64,000 bases of DNA from SAR324 cluster bacterium (GTDB lineage Bacteria > SAR324 > NAC60-12), in contig JANQJU010000064.1 of assembly GCA_028281495.1 (NCBI GenBank), positions 310,001 through 374,000 on the forward strand, in the 5' to 3' direction. The position numbers were made by a program, and so were the translations under genes. Below are positions 43,609 through 53,057 of the stretch, in pieces. The notes under the pieces are model-generated. The model did no database searches and was not told the DNA's origin. It worked only from the letters and a program-made list of their open reading frames with translations. The first letter of the stretch is position 1; the number at the start of each line of letters is the position of its first letter.

Positions 43609-45765
43609 TTATTGATCGATCTCACACCATTGTGCATTTTGCTGTAAAGTTTGGCATTGACCTAAGTCACAGGCTTTTCTCCACTCTTGGCAAGCCGAGT
43701 TTTGATCTTGCTGGATGCGATACCACCACCCTCGATTGACATAAGCCTCGATGAAGTTTGAATCGACGGCAATGGCTTGATTAAAATCTTGCAGCGCTTT
43801 TTCGTATTGAAGCGTTTGAACATACGCCACTCCCCGACTGTTCAACACCTTCGGTTGGGGAGGACCGTACCGTAGAGCCTGGCTGAAGTCTTCAATTGCC
43901 CGTTCATACTGCTGACGTTGGAGATAGATGGTGCCGCGATTGTAATAGGCCAGGGGGTAGTCTGGTTTGATTTGGAGAGCCATCTCAAAATCACGGAAGG
44001 CGAGTTCCTGTTGCTGGAAATGTGAATACAAGGAACCCCGAGAAAGGTAAGCTTCGTGATAGTCTGGGACACGTTGTATCGCTTGCTGGTAATCTTGCAC
44101 GGCCAATTCATACTCTTGGAGTTGCGTGAGGGCGAGCGCACGGTTGTAATAGGTTTCGGCCAAGTCTTGATTCAACGTCAAAGCCCGGTTGTAATCTTGG
44201 AGTGCTTGTTCGAATCGTTTTTGCTGCGCATGCAGAGTACCCCGATTGTGGTAAGCAGAAGTCATGCGAGGATCTCGCTGCAACGCTTCATTAAAAGCAT
44301 GGAGCGCCGAATCCCATTGGGTTTGGTCATTGTAGGCAAGTCCTATGTTGTGATATCCCAATGCCAAATTCGGAGGATACAGGGGCCATTGTACAAAAAT
44401 CAGAGTTCCCAACCCGACCAATCCTGCGGGCAACAGGACGCGCCATCGACCCTCCTTTACAAAATGAAATCCTTGCACCACACCGTAGGACGCGAACAAC
44501 AACAACAGGGGAACTAAAGGGAAGCGGTACCGTCCATAGATGACAAAGGGCATCATGCTAGCCACTAAGGCCCCCAGTAATACCAAAAGTAGGAGAACCG
44601 TTGAATTCTCTTGACGATTTTTGGCTAGGTTGCCCGTCCAGAGAACTGCGCCCATGATCCCCAACACCGCAAGAAAACCAAAATTCCAAACCGTATCTAA
44701 AAGGCGTAGAACCGAAGAATACTCGTGATGAATGTAATATTCATCGGTGTCTGGAATCTCAACCCGGTTCCAAAGCAGTCCCCACTTACGCCAAGTCAAC
44801 TCGACCCATTGAAACGGTTGGTTCTGGATGAAATCCCACGTTTTTCCTACCCAATAGTCAGAGACTTCTCCCTCGGATAAAGAACGTCCTAATGCTTGCT
44901 CTGCAAGCGCAATGGCATCGGCTTGCTCGTAAACATAGGATCCGTGTCCTGGTACGAGAGGGCGGTATGTTCCATCCGTTTGGGCATTGTTGCCCAAATA
45001 CAAATTAGGTCCTAATTGCGAGGTCGTGACAACCCATTCGTTGCCAATGAGACCGTTCCGAATTCCAACCGTGCCCAATAAAAGCAAAACCCCCAAACCA
45101 CAGGCAAAGGTGCATCGCCATCGTGCGAGCCAAGACCAGTGGCGGAAGGCATACAAAGGCCAAAAAAGGACTAGGGGTAAGAGCAGCAAGGTGTTTTCAC
45201 GCAATAAGGCGAGGGTGCCTAAGAATAAACCGACCCCACCCCATTGGAAGAAGTTTTTCTGAGGACGAGGGGATTCGGGTTTGTTCAAGGCAAGACTGAG
45301 TTGCCACAACAAACCACAAAGCAATACAAACCCCAATCCTGCTTTTTGAATCAATCCGTCAAAATAAATAGCGGGTGCATACCCGCTTGCCATCAAACCC
45401 GCTACAATTCCAATGGAACGCGAAAAAACGTGATAGCCGGTCCAATATATAAACACACAAGCTAAGCTGCCGAGCACCATCTGAACCGACCGTATGGCTA
45501 AAAGCAGGGTCTCCGTTTCTTTAAAGGGGAACAAACTTTGGAGGAGTCCCAAAAAATAGGGATACAAGGGGGCTTGGTAGAACACTTCCTGGCCGATCCA
45601 ATCTCCCGAAGCGATTCGTTGTCCCCATTGGAAATAGCCCTCGCCATCTCCAATCAGATGAAGAAACAAAGGATTGGTTTGGTATTGCGTGAGGTAGAGA
45701 AATCGGCAGGAGAAGGCGATTCCAAAAATCAGCAAAGCAGGCCAATGGATTTTAAAGAAACGCAT
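43609..45765 (-). CDS. Multi-pass glycosyltransferase-like protein with C-terminal TPR array and four-cysteine tail
   Basis: 718 residues. The N-terminal half has about nine to eleven membrane helices with an acidic loop near the start (LIGDGEGYFQWGQ) like PMT/ArnT-type lipid-linked sugar transferases. The C-terminal half contains about six consecutive TPR units (YHNIGLAYNDQTQWDSALHAFNEAL and relatives). The end carries four cysteines in ACQEWRKACDLGQC...WC. Function is not known; eukaryotic TMTC proteins with this plan are O-mannosyltransferases. It starts in the same TAATG as the RelA/SpoT stop, so translation is linked. Confidence 0.85.
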   Translation of the reverse strand: MRFFKIHWPALLIFGIAFSCRFLYLTQYQTNPLFLHLIGDGEGYFQWGQRIASGDWIGQEVFYQAPLYPYFLGLLQSLFPFKETETLLLAIRSVQMVLGSLACVFIYWTGYHVFSRSIGIVAGLMASGYAPAIYFDGLIQKAGLGFVLLCGLLWQLSLALNKPESPRPQKNFFQWGGVGLFLGTLALLRENTLLLLPLVLFWPLYAFRHWSWLARWRCTFACGLGVLLLLGTVGIRNGLIGNEWVVTTSQLGPNLYLGNNAQTDGTYRPLVPGHGSYVYEQADAIALAEQALGRSLSEGEVSDYWVGKTWDFIQNQPFQWVELTWRKWGLLWNRVEIPDTDEYYIHHEYSSVLRLLDTVWNFGFLAVLGIMGAVLWTGNLAKNRQENSTVLLLLVLLGALVASMMPFVIYGRYRFPLVPLLLLFASYGVVQGFHFVKEGRWRVLLPAGLVGLGTLIFVQWPLYPPNLALGYHNIGLAYNDQTQWDSALHAFNEALQRDPRMTSAYHNRGTLHAQQKRFEQALQDYNRALTLNQDLAETYYNRALALTQLQEYELAVQDYQQAIQRVPDYHEAYLSRGSLYSHFQQQELAFRDFEMALQIKPDYPLAYYNRGTIYLQRQQYERAIEDFSQALRYGPPQPKVLNSRGVAYVQTLQYEKALQDFNQAIAVDSNFIEAYVNRGWWYRIQQDQNSACQEWRKACDLGQCQTLQQNAQWCEIDQ

Positions 45766-48002
45766 TACAATAAGATCTGTTTGACGACTTTCAAAGTGCG
45801 GAGGCGTTCGAGGAGTTTATAATAGAGTTTGTAGGGAATGGCTTCGATATTGATTCGAATGATCGCATCTTGTTCCATGGCTTCGCTATGACTGTCCACG
45901 ATTCCAACGTGAAGATTTTTGATCTCGCGAGTGATTTGAAATAGAACGCCCGAAGCATCCACGGTGATAATGCGCAATAAGAAGGGATGAAGTTCGTCAT
46001 CATCGTTTAAGTTCCAACCAACCGATATGGGAGTCACGTCGATGGACTTGAGCACAGCACAATTGCTTCGGTGGATTTCCAGATCTTGCTCTTCAGTAGA
46101 GATCCCAAATATTTTATCCCCAGGAATCGGAGAACAACATTCGGCAAAACGGAACAATGGGTCGTACAAATCCTCTATTTGTACTTCGGGTTTGCTGGAA
46201 TTGAAGATGGGATTCAAGAGGCGTTCGGTCCAGTTGCGGCGACCGAGTTTTCCCTTGTCCACCAACTGATAATATTTCAAAAACCCGCGTGGATTGATTT
46301 TTTTGAACCCAACGTATTCCGTGAATTGTTCCCAATTCAGCGATTCATCTGCGAGCGCATTTTGAAATGCTTCGGAAGCCAGGAAAGCATCAGGATCTTC
46401 TCCCAACTTTTCCAATTCTTGCCGAAACGCCGCTTCGCCGACCGACTGCGCCCGTAGCGCATTTTGTACGCGAAGGTAACGTTGAATTTGATGTTTGGCT
46501 TTGTGAGTCACCACATGTTCCAACCAACTGCGGTTTGGTCGCACGCTAGGATCTGTTAGAATCTTCACACTTTCACCATCAAACAATTGGCGCTCACGAT
46601 GCACCCGTTGTTTTCCAATAGAGCGCGACTCTCGTGATCCGGAAGTGTGCACAATCGCACCGATACATGTGTCTCCCAGCTCCGTATGGATATGGTAGGC
46701 AAAATCAAGAACGGTTGCACCTTTGGGGAAAAAGTGGGTTTCTCCTTTGGGAGTTAAAAGTTGAATTTGCTGAGTTTGCGCATGAAGCAGAACCTCTTCC
46801 ATCCGGATGTCTTTATCCGTCATCAGATGGTCCAATTGTTCGAGGTAGGCTTTATAGTATTCGGCCAATTCAGTAGGAGTGCCTTTCCAGTGGGCCATGA
46901 TGCCATGCCAATTGAGGGCATGAAGCTGCCGGGAGGTGATTTCAATAAACGTCACTTCTCCGCGTACCACCACTTCGGTTTGCAATCCCTGATAGCCATC
47001 CCATCGGGAGTTATTCAGAAAATCTTTTATTTTTAAAGGCACGGCTTGGAATTCGGTATGTAATGCACCCAACACTTGATAGCTCAAAATGGGTTGGTTG
47101 ACTAATACTCGGAATCCTTCCAAAATTTTGTCAATCTCGATTTTGTGAATGTGGTCGGCCGGATGGACGAAAATTGGTTCGACATCCACATGGACTAACT
47201 GGTGGCGAGATAGCTTTTCACGCAGCAACTGGGCCATATCGTGAATGGCAGGCCAGCGCTCATGTTTCAGTTCTTTCAGCTTATCAATGGTGGTGTGATA
47301 ACGTCGAGGATAGAGGAATTGAAAACAGAGGTCTGTGTATTCTTGACTGATCTTTTCTAAGCCCAAGCGTTTGGCCATCGGCAGATACACCATCAGGGTT
47401 TCCCGGCTGATGCGGCGTTGTTTGTGACGGGGCATGTAATTCAAATCGCGCATGTTATCCAAGCGGTCGAACAGCTTGATAAACACGGTTCGCACGTCTT
47501 TGACCATGGAGGCGAGCATTTTTTGATAAGTGGCCTCTCGATTCGCACGTCGTTTTCCCTTGGCATCCAGCTGGGTGATTTTGGTCAGACTATCCACCAT
47601 ATCGGCATACCAAATTCCATAGCGCTGGAGGATGTCTTCCTTGGTAATGATCGTGTCTTCAATGATGTCGTGAAGGAGGGCCGCAATCACGGTTTGAGCA
47701 TCCAAACCGGCTTCGCAAATCGCCCATGCGACGCGCAACGGATGGATGATGACAGGTTGTCCTGATTTTCGGTGTTGATTGGCATGGTAGATGGTGATGT
47801 CTTCAAACGCATATTCGAGGAGATCCATATCCCGCTGGCTACTCCGAGGTGTCAGGAAATTGCGAATGTTTTCCTGAAGTTGTCGGATCGTATTGATATG
47901 GGGATCGACAGCAGGTTCGGCTGCTACTGCAAGCTCAGTCATGACCGATTTTATTGGTGGAAGTTGGGGAAAAGCGCCCAAAAATTGTGAGGAACCTCTC
48001 AT
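45765..48002 (-). CDS. RelA/SpoT-type (p)ppGpp hydrolase with degenerate synthetase
   Basis: About 745 residues. The hydrolase HD domain looks complete: HPLRVAWAI, LLHDIIEDT and KLFDRLDNMRDL. The following synthetase domain is altered: GIRIIV becomes GFRVLV, NGYQSLHT becomes DGYQGLQT, and the EVQIRT/EH region reads IEITSRQLH, so synthesis is probably lost or weak. TGS (LLTPKGETHFFPKGATVLDFAYHIHTELGD), a helical part, a zinc finger (FAECCSPIPGDKIFGI...HRSNC) and a C-terminal ACT domain follow. It may therefore mostly break down the alarmone. A second RSH for synthesis is not in the window. The start at ATG 48002 is uncertain. Confidence 0.88.
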   Translation of the reverse strand: MRGSSQFLGAFPQLPPIKSVMTELAVAAEPAVDPHINTIRQLQENIRNFLTPRSSQRDMDLLEYAFEDITIYHANQHRKSGQPVIIHPLRVAWAICEAGLDAQTVIAALLHDIIEDTIITKEDILQRYGIWYADMVDSLTKITQLDAKGKRRANREATYQKMLASMVKDVRTVFIKLFDRLDNMRDLNYMPRHKQRRISRETLMVYLPMAKRLGLEKISQEYTDLCFQFLYPRRYHTTIDKLKELKHERWPAIHDMAQLLREKLSRHQLVHVDVEPIFVHPADHIHKIEIDKILEGFRVLVNQPILSYQVLGALHTEFQAVPLKIKDFLNNSRWDGYQGLQTEVVVRGEVTFIEITSRQLHALNWHGIMAHWKGTPTELAEYYKAYLEQLDHLMTDKDIRMEEVLLHAQTQQIQLLTPKGETHFFPKGATVLDFAYHIHTELGDTCIGAIVHTSGSRESRSIGKQRVHRERQLFDGESVKILTDPSVRPNRSWLEHVVTHKAKHQIQRYLRVQNALRAQSVGEAAFRQELEKLGEDPDAFLASEAFQNALADESLNWEQFTEYVGFKKINPRGFLKYYQLVDKGKLGRRNWTERLLNPIFNSSKPEVQIEDLYDPLFRFAECCSPIPGDKIFGISTEEQDLEIHRSNCAVLKSIDVTPISVGWNLNDDDELHPFLLRIITVDASGVLFQITREIKNLHVGIVDSHSEAMEQDAIIRINIEAIPYKLYYKLLERLRTLKVVKQILL

Positions 48003-48073
48003 TACCAACTACCTTGCCTCTTGATAGCTGTAAAGGAAAAAGTGGAACTTGGAGTTAGGCCCACACTTAGAGG

Positions 48074-49060
48074 TCATCCTGTTTTGAACTGGGTTTCTAT
48101 CTTTTCTAAACTCGGTTTGGTGATTACCAAACTGATGTAGCCATCGACATCAATTTCTGTCGCTTGGAAATGAGTGGTCGCCCCACAATAAATGGTCGGA
48201 TACAATGTTTTTTGATCCAACGGGATGAGTTGCTCAGCAATAATCAATCGAGCCACTTGGTAGTCCATAAGCATTTCGGTGTGGTCTCCAACACTGGAAC
48301 CTAATGCATTGACCAATACATTGCCCACTTCAGTGATTGCTTCCATTTCGTTGAAGCCGAATTCACTTTCCTCAGTAGGCGGGAGGTCGAACAAGGTATG
48401 GATCAAGTTGCGGCCTTGCATCAATGGGAACGACAACACACCTTGGGCTTCGAACTCACCAATCAGGTTTTGAACCACTACGATATAGCCCTCATGCGGC
48501 AATTGACTCATGAACTGTCGGGTTTCGCCACGAGACATGATTTGGACTTGGTTCGTAATCAACTCCACCTCCTGCATTAGCAGTTCCGAAAGGGAAGTAG
48601 CGGCTCGCTGTGCTCCTGTATTGATGATCGTATTCAGCGCTTTTTCCAGGTCCGCAGAAATGGAAATCTTAGTGTCTGCTTCCTCGGTTTGGGAATCATT
48701 TGAAGCCCTGGTTGGAAAACTTTGAAGTATGGATTCCATGCCCTCGGATTCTAAGGGATGCAAATTCAAAATCTTGTCCAGCTGACTCGCTCGGAAAAGT
48801 CGGGTGTAATGGTCGCTGAGGGCACACACGGACAACTTAGCTTGACGTCGTTGCAGTTGCTTGAATGTGGACACGATCACACCGATCCCGGTGGAATCGA
48901 TCGTCACAGCATAACGACAATTGATTACGATGCCCAAAAGCTGTTCGTCTTCTACAAACGGAGTTAGGAATGATTTGAACTCCTCAACGGCATCCGTGGT
49001 TAAATTGCCAACAAAGGCAATGATACAAATTTGTTTTTCGATCCGATGGGTGAGTTTCAT
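48074..49060 (-). CDS. STAS domain fused to a CheC-like phosphatase domain
   Basis: 328 residues from ATG 49060, with an AAGGAAG site. The N-terminal domain is a STAS (anti-sigma antagonist) fold with the regulatory serine in VTIDSTGIGVIV. The C-terminal domain has the CheC/CheX motif of response-regulator phosphatases (FNEMEAITEVGNVLVNALGSSVGD); such proteins remove phosphate from CheY. It is 10 bases downstream of a cNMP-binding cyclase gene, so the two are cotranscribed. A module that can be controlled by PP2C phosphatases, act on CheY-P and sit next to a cyclase is unusual. Confirming CheY-P phosphatase residues would need alignment. Confidence 0.82.
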   Translation of the reverse strand: MKLTHRIEKQICIIAFVGNLTTDAVEEFKSFLTPFVEDEQLLGIVINCRYAVTIDSTGIGVIVSTFKQLQRRQAKLSVCALSDHYTRLFRASQLDKILNLHPLESEGMESILQSFPTRASNDSQTEEADTKISISADLEKALNTIINTGAQRAATSLSELLMQEVELITNQVQIMSRGETRQFMSQLPHEGYIVVVQNLIGEFEAQGVLSFPLMQGRNLIHTLFDLPPTEESEFGFNEMEAITEVGNVLVNALGSSVGDHTEMLMDYQVARLIIAEQLIPLDQKTLYPTIYCGATTHFQATEIDVDGYISLVITKPSLEKIETQFKTG

Positions 49061-49070
49061 AAGCTTCCTT

Positions 49071-50678
49071 TTACTTCTCATTCAGGGTGAATATGGAATT
49101 CCAATCCTCTCCAGGAGGATGGTCTTTGAACTCCCGGCAACGTTGAACATAAATTTGGGAAACCCGGTCGTTTGGAGCAATCTGCAAACATTCTTCAAAC
49201 GAAGCTGCCGCGGTATCCCAATCTTGCATTTTAAACATCACCAATCCCAAGGAGTAGGGGTAAAGGAGTTCGCATTTCTGTTCGTAATCTGGAGTGGAAT
49301 ATTCCGAAAAAACTTCCAAGATAACCACGGGTTCTTGCTTGCCCTTCACTTTCACGGCATCCAATTCCCGCCACTTCATCATGCTTGTGTCTTTGAGCAG
49401 AGCAAAGGTGTGTTGGCTGATCACAATCGACACCCCGTAAAACTTGGACAAGCTTTCCAAACGAGATGCCAGGTTCACGGTGTCTCCTATGACGGTGAAA
49501 TCCATTCGACGATCCGAACCCACCGTCCCCATAATCACGGGGCCACTGTGAATCCCAATACCCGTAGAAATGGGAGCATAACCTGTACGATGGCGGTGTT
49601 CGTTGTACTCTATCAAGGTCGCTTGCATGTCCAAAGCGGCCATTGTTGCACTCTGGGCTTCTTCGGCATCGCTTCCTTCCGGTTCCGGCTGATTGAAAAT
49701 CGCCATGATGGCGTCGCCAATGAATTTGTCGATGAAACCGCCATAACCATGAATCGGAACACTCATGCGTGTCAGATAGGCATTTAAAAAATTAAACACT
49801 TCCTGAGGAGAGAGTGTTTCAGAAAACGTTGTGAAATTCCGAATGTCTGTGAACAATACTGAGATAAAATCGGTCTCCGCCTTTCCCACCTCGATGCTTT
49901 CCATCCCTTGATACATTCTTTGCAGAAATTGTTCCGGGACGAATTTCTGAAAAGTGTTGGTCATTTCAGCTACTTTTTTTGTTTCAACCAACTCCACTTT
50001 GGTGTTGCGAAGATCATCATAAGCTTGATTGATGATATCGTTGGCTGCTTTCAGTTCGACAATCCGCGCTTCCAATTCAATATTCTTTTGAGCAATCTCA
50101 TGATGAGACACTTCTAAATCGTCATGTCTCTGCTCTAGCGATTTTTGAGTTTCTTCGTATAACTTGGCTTTGTGAGAAGTGAGATACAATTTCTCCGAGA
50201 GAATCAACGAAAACCATCGATAAAAAATGTGATGGAGTTCGTGATACAGATCTGCCTCGATATTGCGTAGAAGCATTGTGGAGATGGCAATGATTCCAAG
50301 GTGTTCTTCCGCTTCCACCGTGGCACTCGACGGATTGTCGGTAATGATGCTCATCTCTCCCACCACATCCCCTTTGCGGTGCAGCGAATAGATGTACTTG
50401 TCATCCACTTTTACGGATACCGAACCTTCCAACAACACAAAGACTTTGAGGTTGTGTTCCCCTTGTCGAAGAAGCACTTCTCCTTTTTGAAATTCACTAT
50501 ATTCGGCAATTGCCAATAGCTTTCGCAGTGCCTCGTCGGAAAGTCCCTTGAAATGACGTGAATCGCGAAGACTATTGAAAATCAGGGTTGGGATATCCGA
50601 TTCGTAACGTCGGGTGGGGGCTTCTAACTTCACAGGTACTTGTCCCTTGCGCTCATATGACAAAATTGCCAAAGTCAT
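49071..50678 (-). CDS. cNMP-binding domain plus class III adenylate/guanylate cyclase
   Basis: 535 residues. An N-terminal cyclic-nucleotide binding domain (GEVLLRQGEHNLKVFVLLEGSVSV, GDVVGEMSIIT) is followed by a coiled coil (EETQKSLEQRHDDLEVSHHEIAQ), a class III cyclase catalytic domain (LFTDIRNFTTFSE, FIDKFIGDAIMAIF, DFTVIGDTVNLASRLE) and a C-terminal TPR-like piece. The metal-binding Asp pairs LFTDI and GDA are present. The protein may sense a cyclic nucleotide and make one, giving feedback. It opens the two-gene operon with the STAS-CheC protein, and its 5' end is 130 bases from the divergent glycosyltransferase. Confidence 0.9.
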   Translation of the reverse strand: MTLAILSYERKGQVPVKLEAPTRRYESDIPTLIFNSLRDSRHFKGLSDEALRKLLAIAEYSEFQKGEVLLRQGEHNLKVFVLLEGSVSVKVDDKYIYSLHRKGDVVGEMSIITDNPSSATVEAEEHLGIIAISTMLLRNIEADLYHELHHIFYRWFSLILSEKLYLTSHKAKLYEETQKSLEQRHDDLEVSHHEIAQKNIELEARIVELKAANDIINQAYDDLRNTKVELVETKKVAEMTNTFQKFVPEQFLQRMYQGMESIEVGKAETDFISVLFTDIRNFTTFSETLSPQEVFNFLNAYLTRMSVPIHGYGGFIDKFIGDAIMAIFNQPEPEGSDAEEAQSATMAALDMQATLIEYNEHRHRTGYAPISTGIGIHSGPVIMGTVGSDRRMDFTVIGDTVNLASRLESLSKFYGVSIVISQHTFALLKDTSMMKWRELDAVKVKGKQEPVVILEVFSEYSTPDYEQKCELLYPYSLGLVMFKMQDWDTAAASFEECLQIAPNDRVSQIYVQRCREFKDHPPGEDWNSIFTLNEK

Positions 50679-50808
50679 TCTTCCTCTGGATCAAAGTCAT
50701 TCTTTCTCAGGTTCAGAGTTGAAGAACGCAGGCATCAAAACTAACATAGGTACAACTAAAATAAAACTAAATCACAACAAAAAATCAAAGAAACTGAATC
50801 TATTTCCT

Positions 50809-52725
50809 ATGTACCGAATCTTACCAACACTACAAGGATTACTACTGATCCTTGTCCCCTTCGGAATTTATTTTCCCATTTTGGAAGCTGGTCATATCAT
50901 TGATGACAATTTGTTTTATTTGGATGACCCGTTGATGAACGCTGCCGATGGCTTGTTTCGTATCTGGTTTTCCCCATTTGAGAACAACGGAGTATGGCCT
51001 TACCTGCCCATAACACGCAGTACTTTTTGGATCGAACGACAACTTTTGGGGGTGAATCTCCCGGTCACGCATGCCATCAACGTGCTGTTGCATATTCTCA
51101 GTGGTTGCCTACTTTGGGAACTCTTGAGGCGCTGGCAATTGAAGGGAGCTTGGTGGGTTGCCCTGTTGTTCGTGACCCATCCCATATACGTGCAATCTGT
51201 GGCTTGGATTGCCGAGAGAAAAAATGGGGTGGTATTGGTATTTTTCTTGTTGAGTTTACGAAGTTATTGGCAATTTGAGAAAGTGAACACTGCAAAAAAT
51301 TGGGGCTGGTATGGGTTGGCTTTGGCGGCGTTCGTCATGGCTTTGCTGAGCAAAACCTCGGCAATCATGTTGCCCGTGTTACTAGTGATCTTACGTGTGT
51401 GGCAGCGCCGGTCTTGGGATCGAGGCGTGGTGTGGCAGCTCGTACCTTTTTTTGTACTCGCTGCGGGATTGGGATGGGTTCGTATTTGGTTTGAATTGAA
51501 TGCCTTTGGTGCCCAAACATTGTCTCATTCGTTTTCTGAACGATTATTGGTTGCAGGGCATGTTCCTTTTTTTTATCTCAGCAAGTTGGTTTGGCCTTAT
51601 CCACTGATATTTACTTATCCTTCGTGGAGTCTCGATTTCCAGGCCATCCGCTCCTATGTTCCTTGGCTGAGCATCGTCGTGAGCTTGGGAATCTTGGGAT
51701 GGAAATATCAATCGTGGGGACGATCCCCCCTGTTTGGGCTTTTGGCGTTTGGGCTGAGTTTGTTTCCCGTGATGGGGTTCTTCCCAAACGCCTGGATGCA
51801 ATTTTCTTTTGTTGCCGACCATTGGGTGCATTTGCCCAGCTTGCCCTTGTTGATTGTGTTGGTTGAAGGCTTCATTCGGTTGGGATTGAACATCCAACAG
51901 CGTGTGGAATCATTCAACAATGAAGCGGAATTAGCCGTGTCGACAAAGGCATTCATGTGCTCAATAGGGGGTACAATCGTGTGTGTCTTGGGCGGGTTGA
52001 CCTGGAATCAGACACAAATTTATTTCAACCATACCACACTGTGGCAAGCTACCCTGAAGCATCATCCGGAGTCCTGGGTCGCTTACCAAGAGTTGGGACG
52101 GGAAGCATTAGCAGCGAAGGATTATCAAAAGGCACTCGTGCTTTCAGACAAAGCTTTGTCAATCGATGCACAATTGAGCGATGCGCTCAACAATCGTGGG
52201 TTGGCATTGTTTCATCTGAAAAAGTATGAAGCGGCGCTGCAATCGTACCGACAAGCACTGGAAGGGAATCCGAACTCAACCGAAGTCCACAATAATTTGG
52301 GGTTGTTTTATCTTCACTTCAAAAATGTGCCCCAGGCTTTGACTCATTTTCAGGACGCCCTCAACCTCAATCCTTATTATGCGGATGCTTATTACAACCG
52401 AGCCAATGCTTATTTCCAAGCGAAGCAATATGCAGCTGCTTTACAAGACTATGCTGCGGTGATTCGCTTGCAACCTGAGCACACGAGAACCTACAACAAC
52501 CGAGGATTATTGAGGGTTCAATTGAAGCAATATGAAGCCGCGATTGATGAATTCACCCAAGCTTTACGTGTTGCCCCATTGCATCCGCTAGCACTCAACA
52601 ATCGAGGTTATACTTATCTACTCCAAGGAAAAACAAAATTGGGATGTCGGGATTTACGGCAGGCCTGCCAAGTCGGAAACTGTACAACCTATCACGAGAT
52701 GCAGCGTCAGCAGCAGTGTCGCTGA
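50809..52725 (+). CDS. Multi-pass glycosyltransferase-like protein with TPR array and four-cysteine tail (second copy)
   Basis: About 638 residues from an ATG at 50809 without a strong ribosome site; an upstream in-frame stretch from 50614 overlaps the cyclase gene and looks non-coding. The N-terminal part has about ten membrane helices (HIIDDNLFYLDDPLM near the start; the DD motif is typical of TMTC/PMT-like proteins), followed by five or six TPR units and a tail with GCRDLRQACQVGNC...QC. The arrangement is paralogous to the gene at 43609, including the cysteine-rich end. Protein or lipid glycosylation is inferred. Confidence 0.85.
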   Translation: MYRILPTLQGLLLILVPFGIYFPILEAGHIIDDNLFYLDDPLMNAADGLFRIWFSPFENNGVWPYLPITRSTFWIERQLLGVNLPVTHAINVLLHILSGCLLWELLRRWQLKGAWWVALLFVTHPIYVQSVAWIAERKNGVVLVFFLLSLRSYWQFEKVNTAKNWGWYGLALAAFVMALLSKTSAIMLPVLLVILRVWQRRSWDRGVVWQLVPFFVLAAGLGWVRIWFELNAFGAQTLSHSFSERLLVAGHVPFFYLSKLVWPYPLIFTYPSWSLDFQAIRSYVPWLSIVVSLGILGWKYQSWGRSPLFGLLAFGLSLFPVMGFFPNAWMQFSFVADHWVHLPSLPLLIVLVEGFIRLGLNIQQRVESFNNEAELAVSTKAFMCSIGGTIVCVLGGLTWNQTQIYFNHTTLWQATLKHHPESWVAYQELGREALAAKDYQKALVLSDKALSIDAQLSDALNNRGLALFHLKKYEAALQSYRQALEGNPNSTEVHNNLGLFYLHFKNVPQALTHFQDALNLNPYYADAYYNRANAYFQAKQYAAALQDYAAVIRLQPEHTRTYNNRGLLRVQLKQYEAAIDEFTQALRVAPLHPLALNNRGYTYLLQGKTKLGCRDLRQACQVGNCTTYHEMQRQQQCR

Positions 52726-52781
52726 TAGAAACCTCATCAAACTTGCGAGGGGCATCCAATCTAAATCTTGGTGAACGCCAT

Positions 52782-52991
52782 TCAATCACGAGTGGAGTAG
52801 AGTTTTTCTACGGTTTTTTCCAAATGTTCGATTCGCTGTTCTAGCTTTTGTAAATATTCGATCATCTCTTCCGAGGTACCTAACTCCTGGGCACGTTTTG
52901 CTACACTATTTTGAGAGCGGGATTGAAGCTCGGCTTCCATACGTTTTTTAAAATCCATCAGTTTCTGGGCACTCTCATTTTTTTCAGTCAT
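52782..52991 (-). CDS. Small coiled-coil protein
   Basis: 69 residues, start fixed by an AAAGGAGGAC site. The C-terminal half is a leucine/glutamate heptad coiled coil (YLQKLEQRIEHLEKTVEKLY). Similar short coiled-coil proteins are widespread, unnamed, and often structural or regulatory partners. I do not recognise a family. It sits convergent to the glycosyltransferase gene and in line with the shortened nuclease gene after it. Confidence 0.7.
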   Translation of the reverse strand: MTEKNESAQKLMDFKKRMEAELQSRSQNSVAKRAQELGTSEEMIEYLQKLEQRIEHLEKTVEKLYSTRD

Positions 52992-53057
52992 GAACGTCCT
53001 CCTTTGTCTGGTAATGTTTGATTCAAAGCGTTTCTGGCGACTCCTGTCAATTCTCCC

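Noticed and set aside
50614..50808. N-terminal extension of the TPR glycosyltransferase frame
   Set aside because: It overlaps the start of the divergent cyclase gene, is rich in polar residues and does not match the membrane start of the paralogue.
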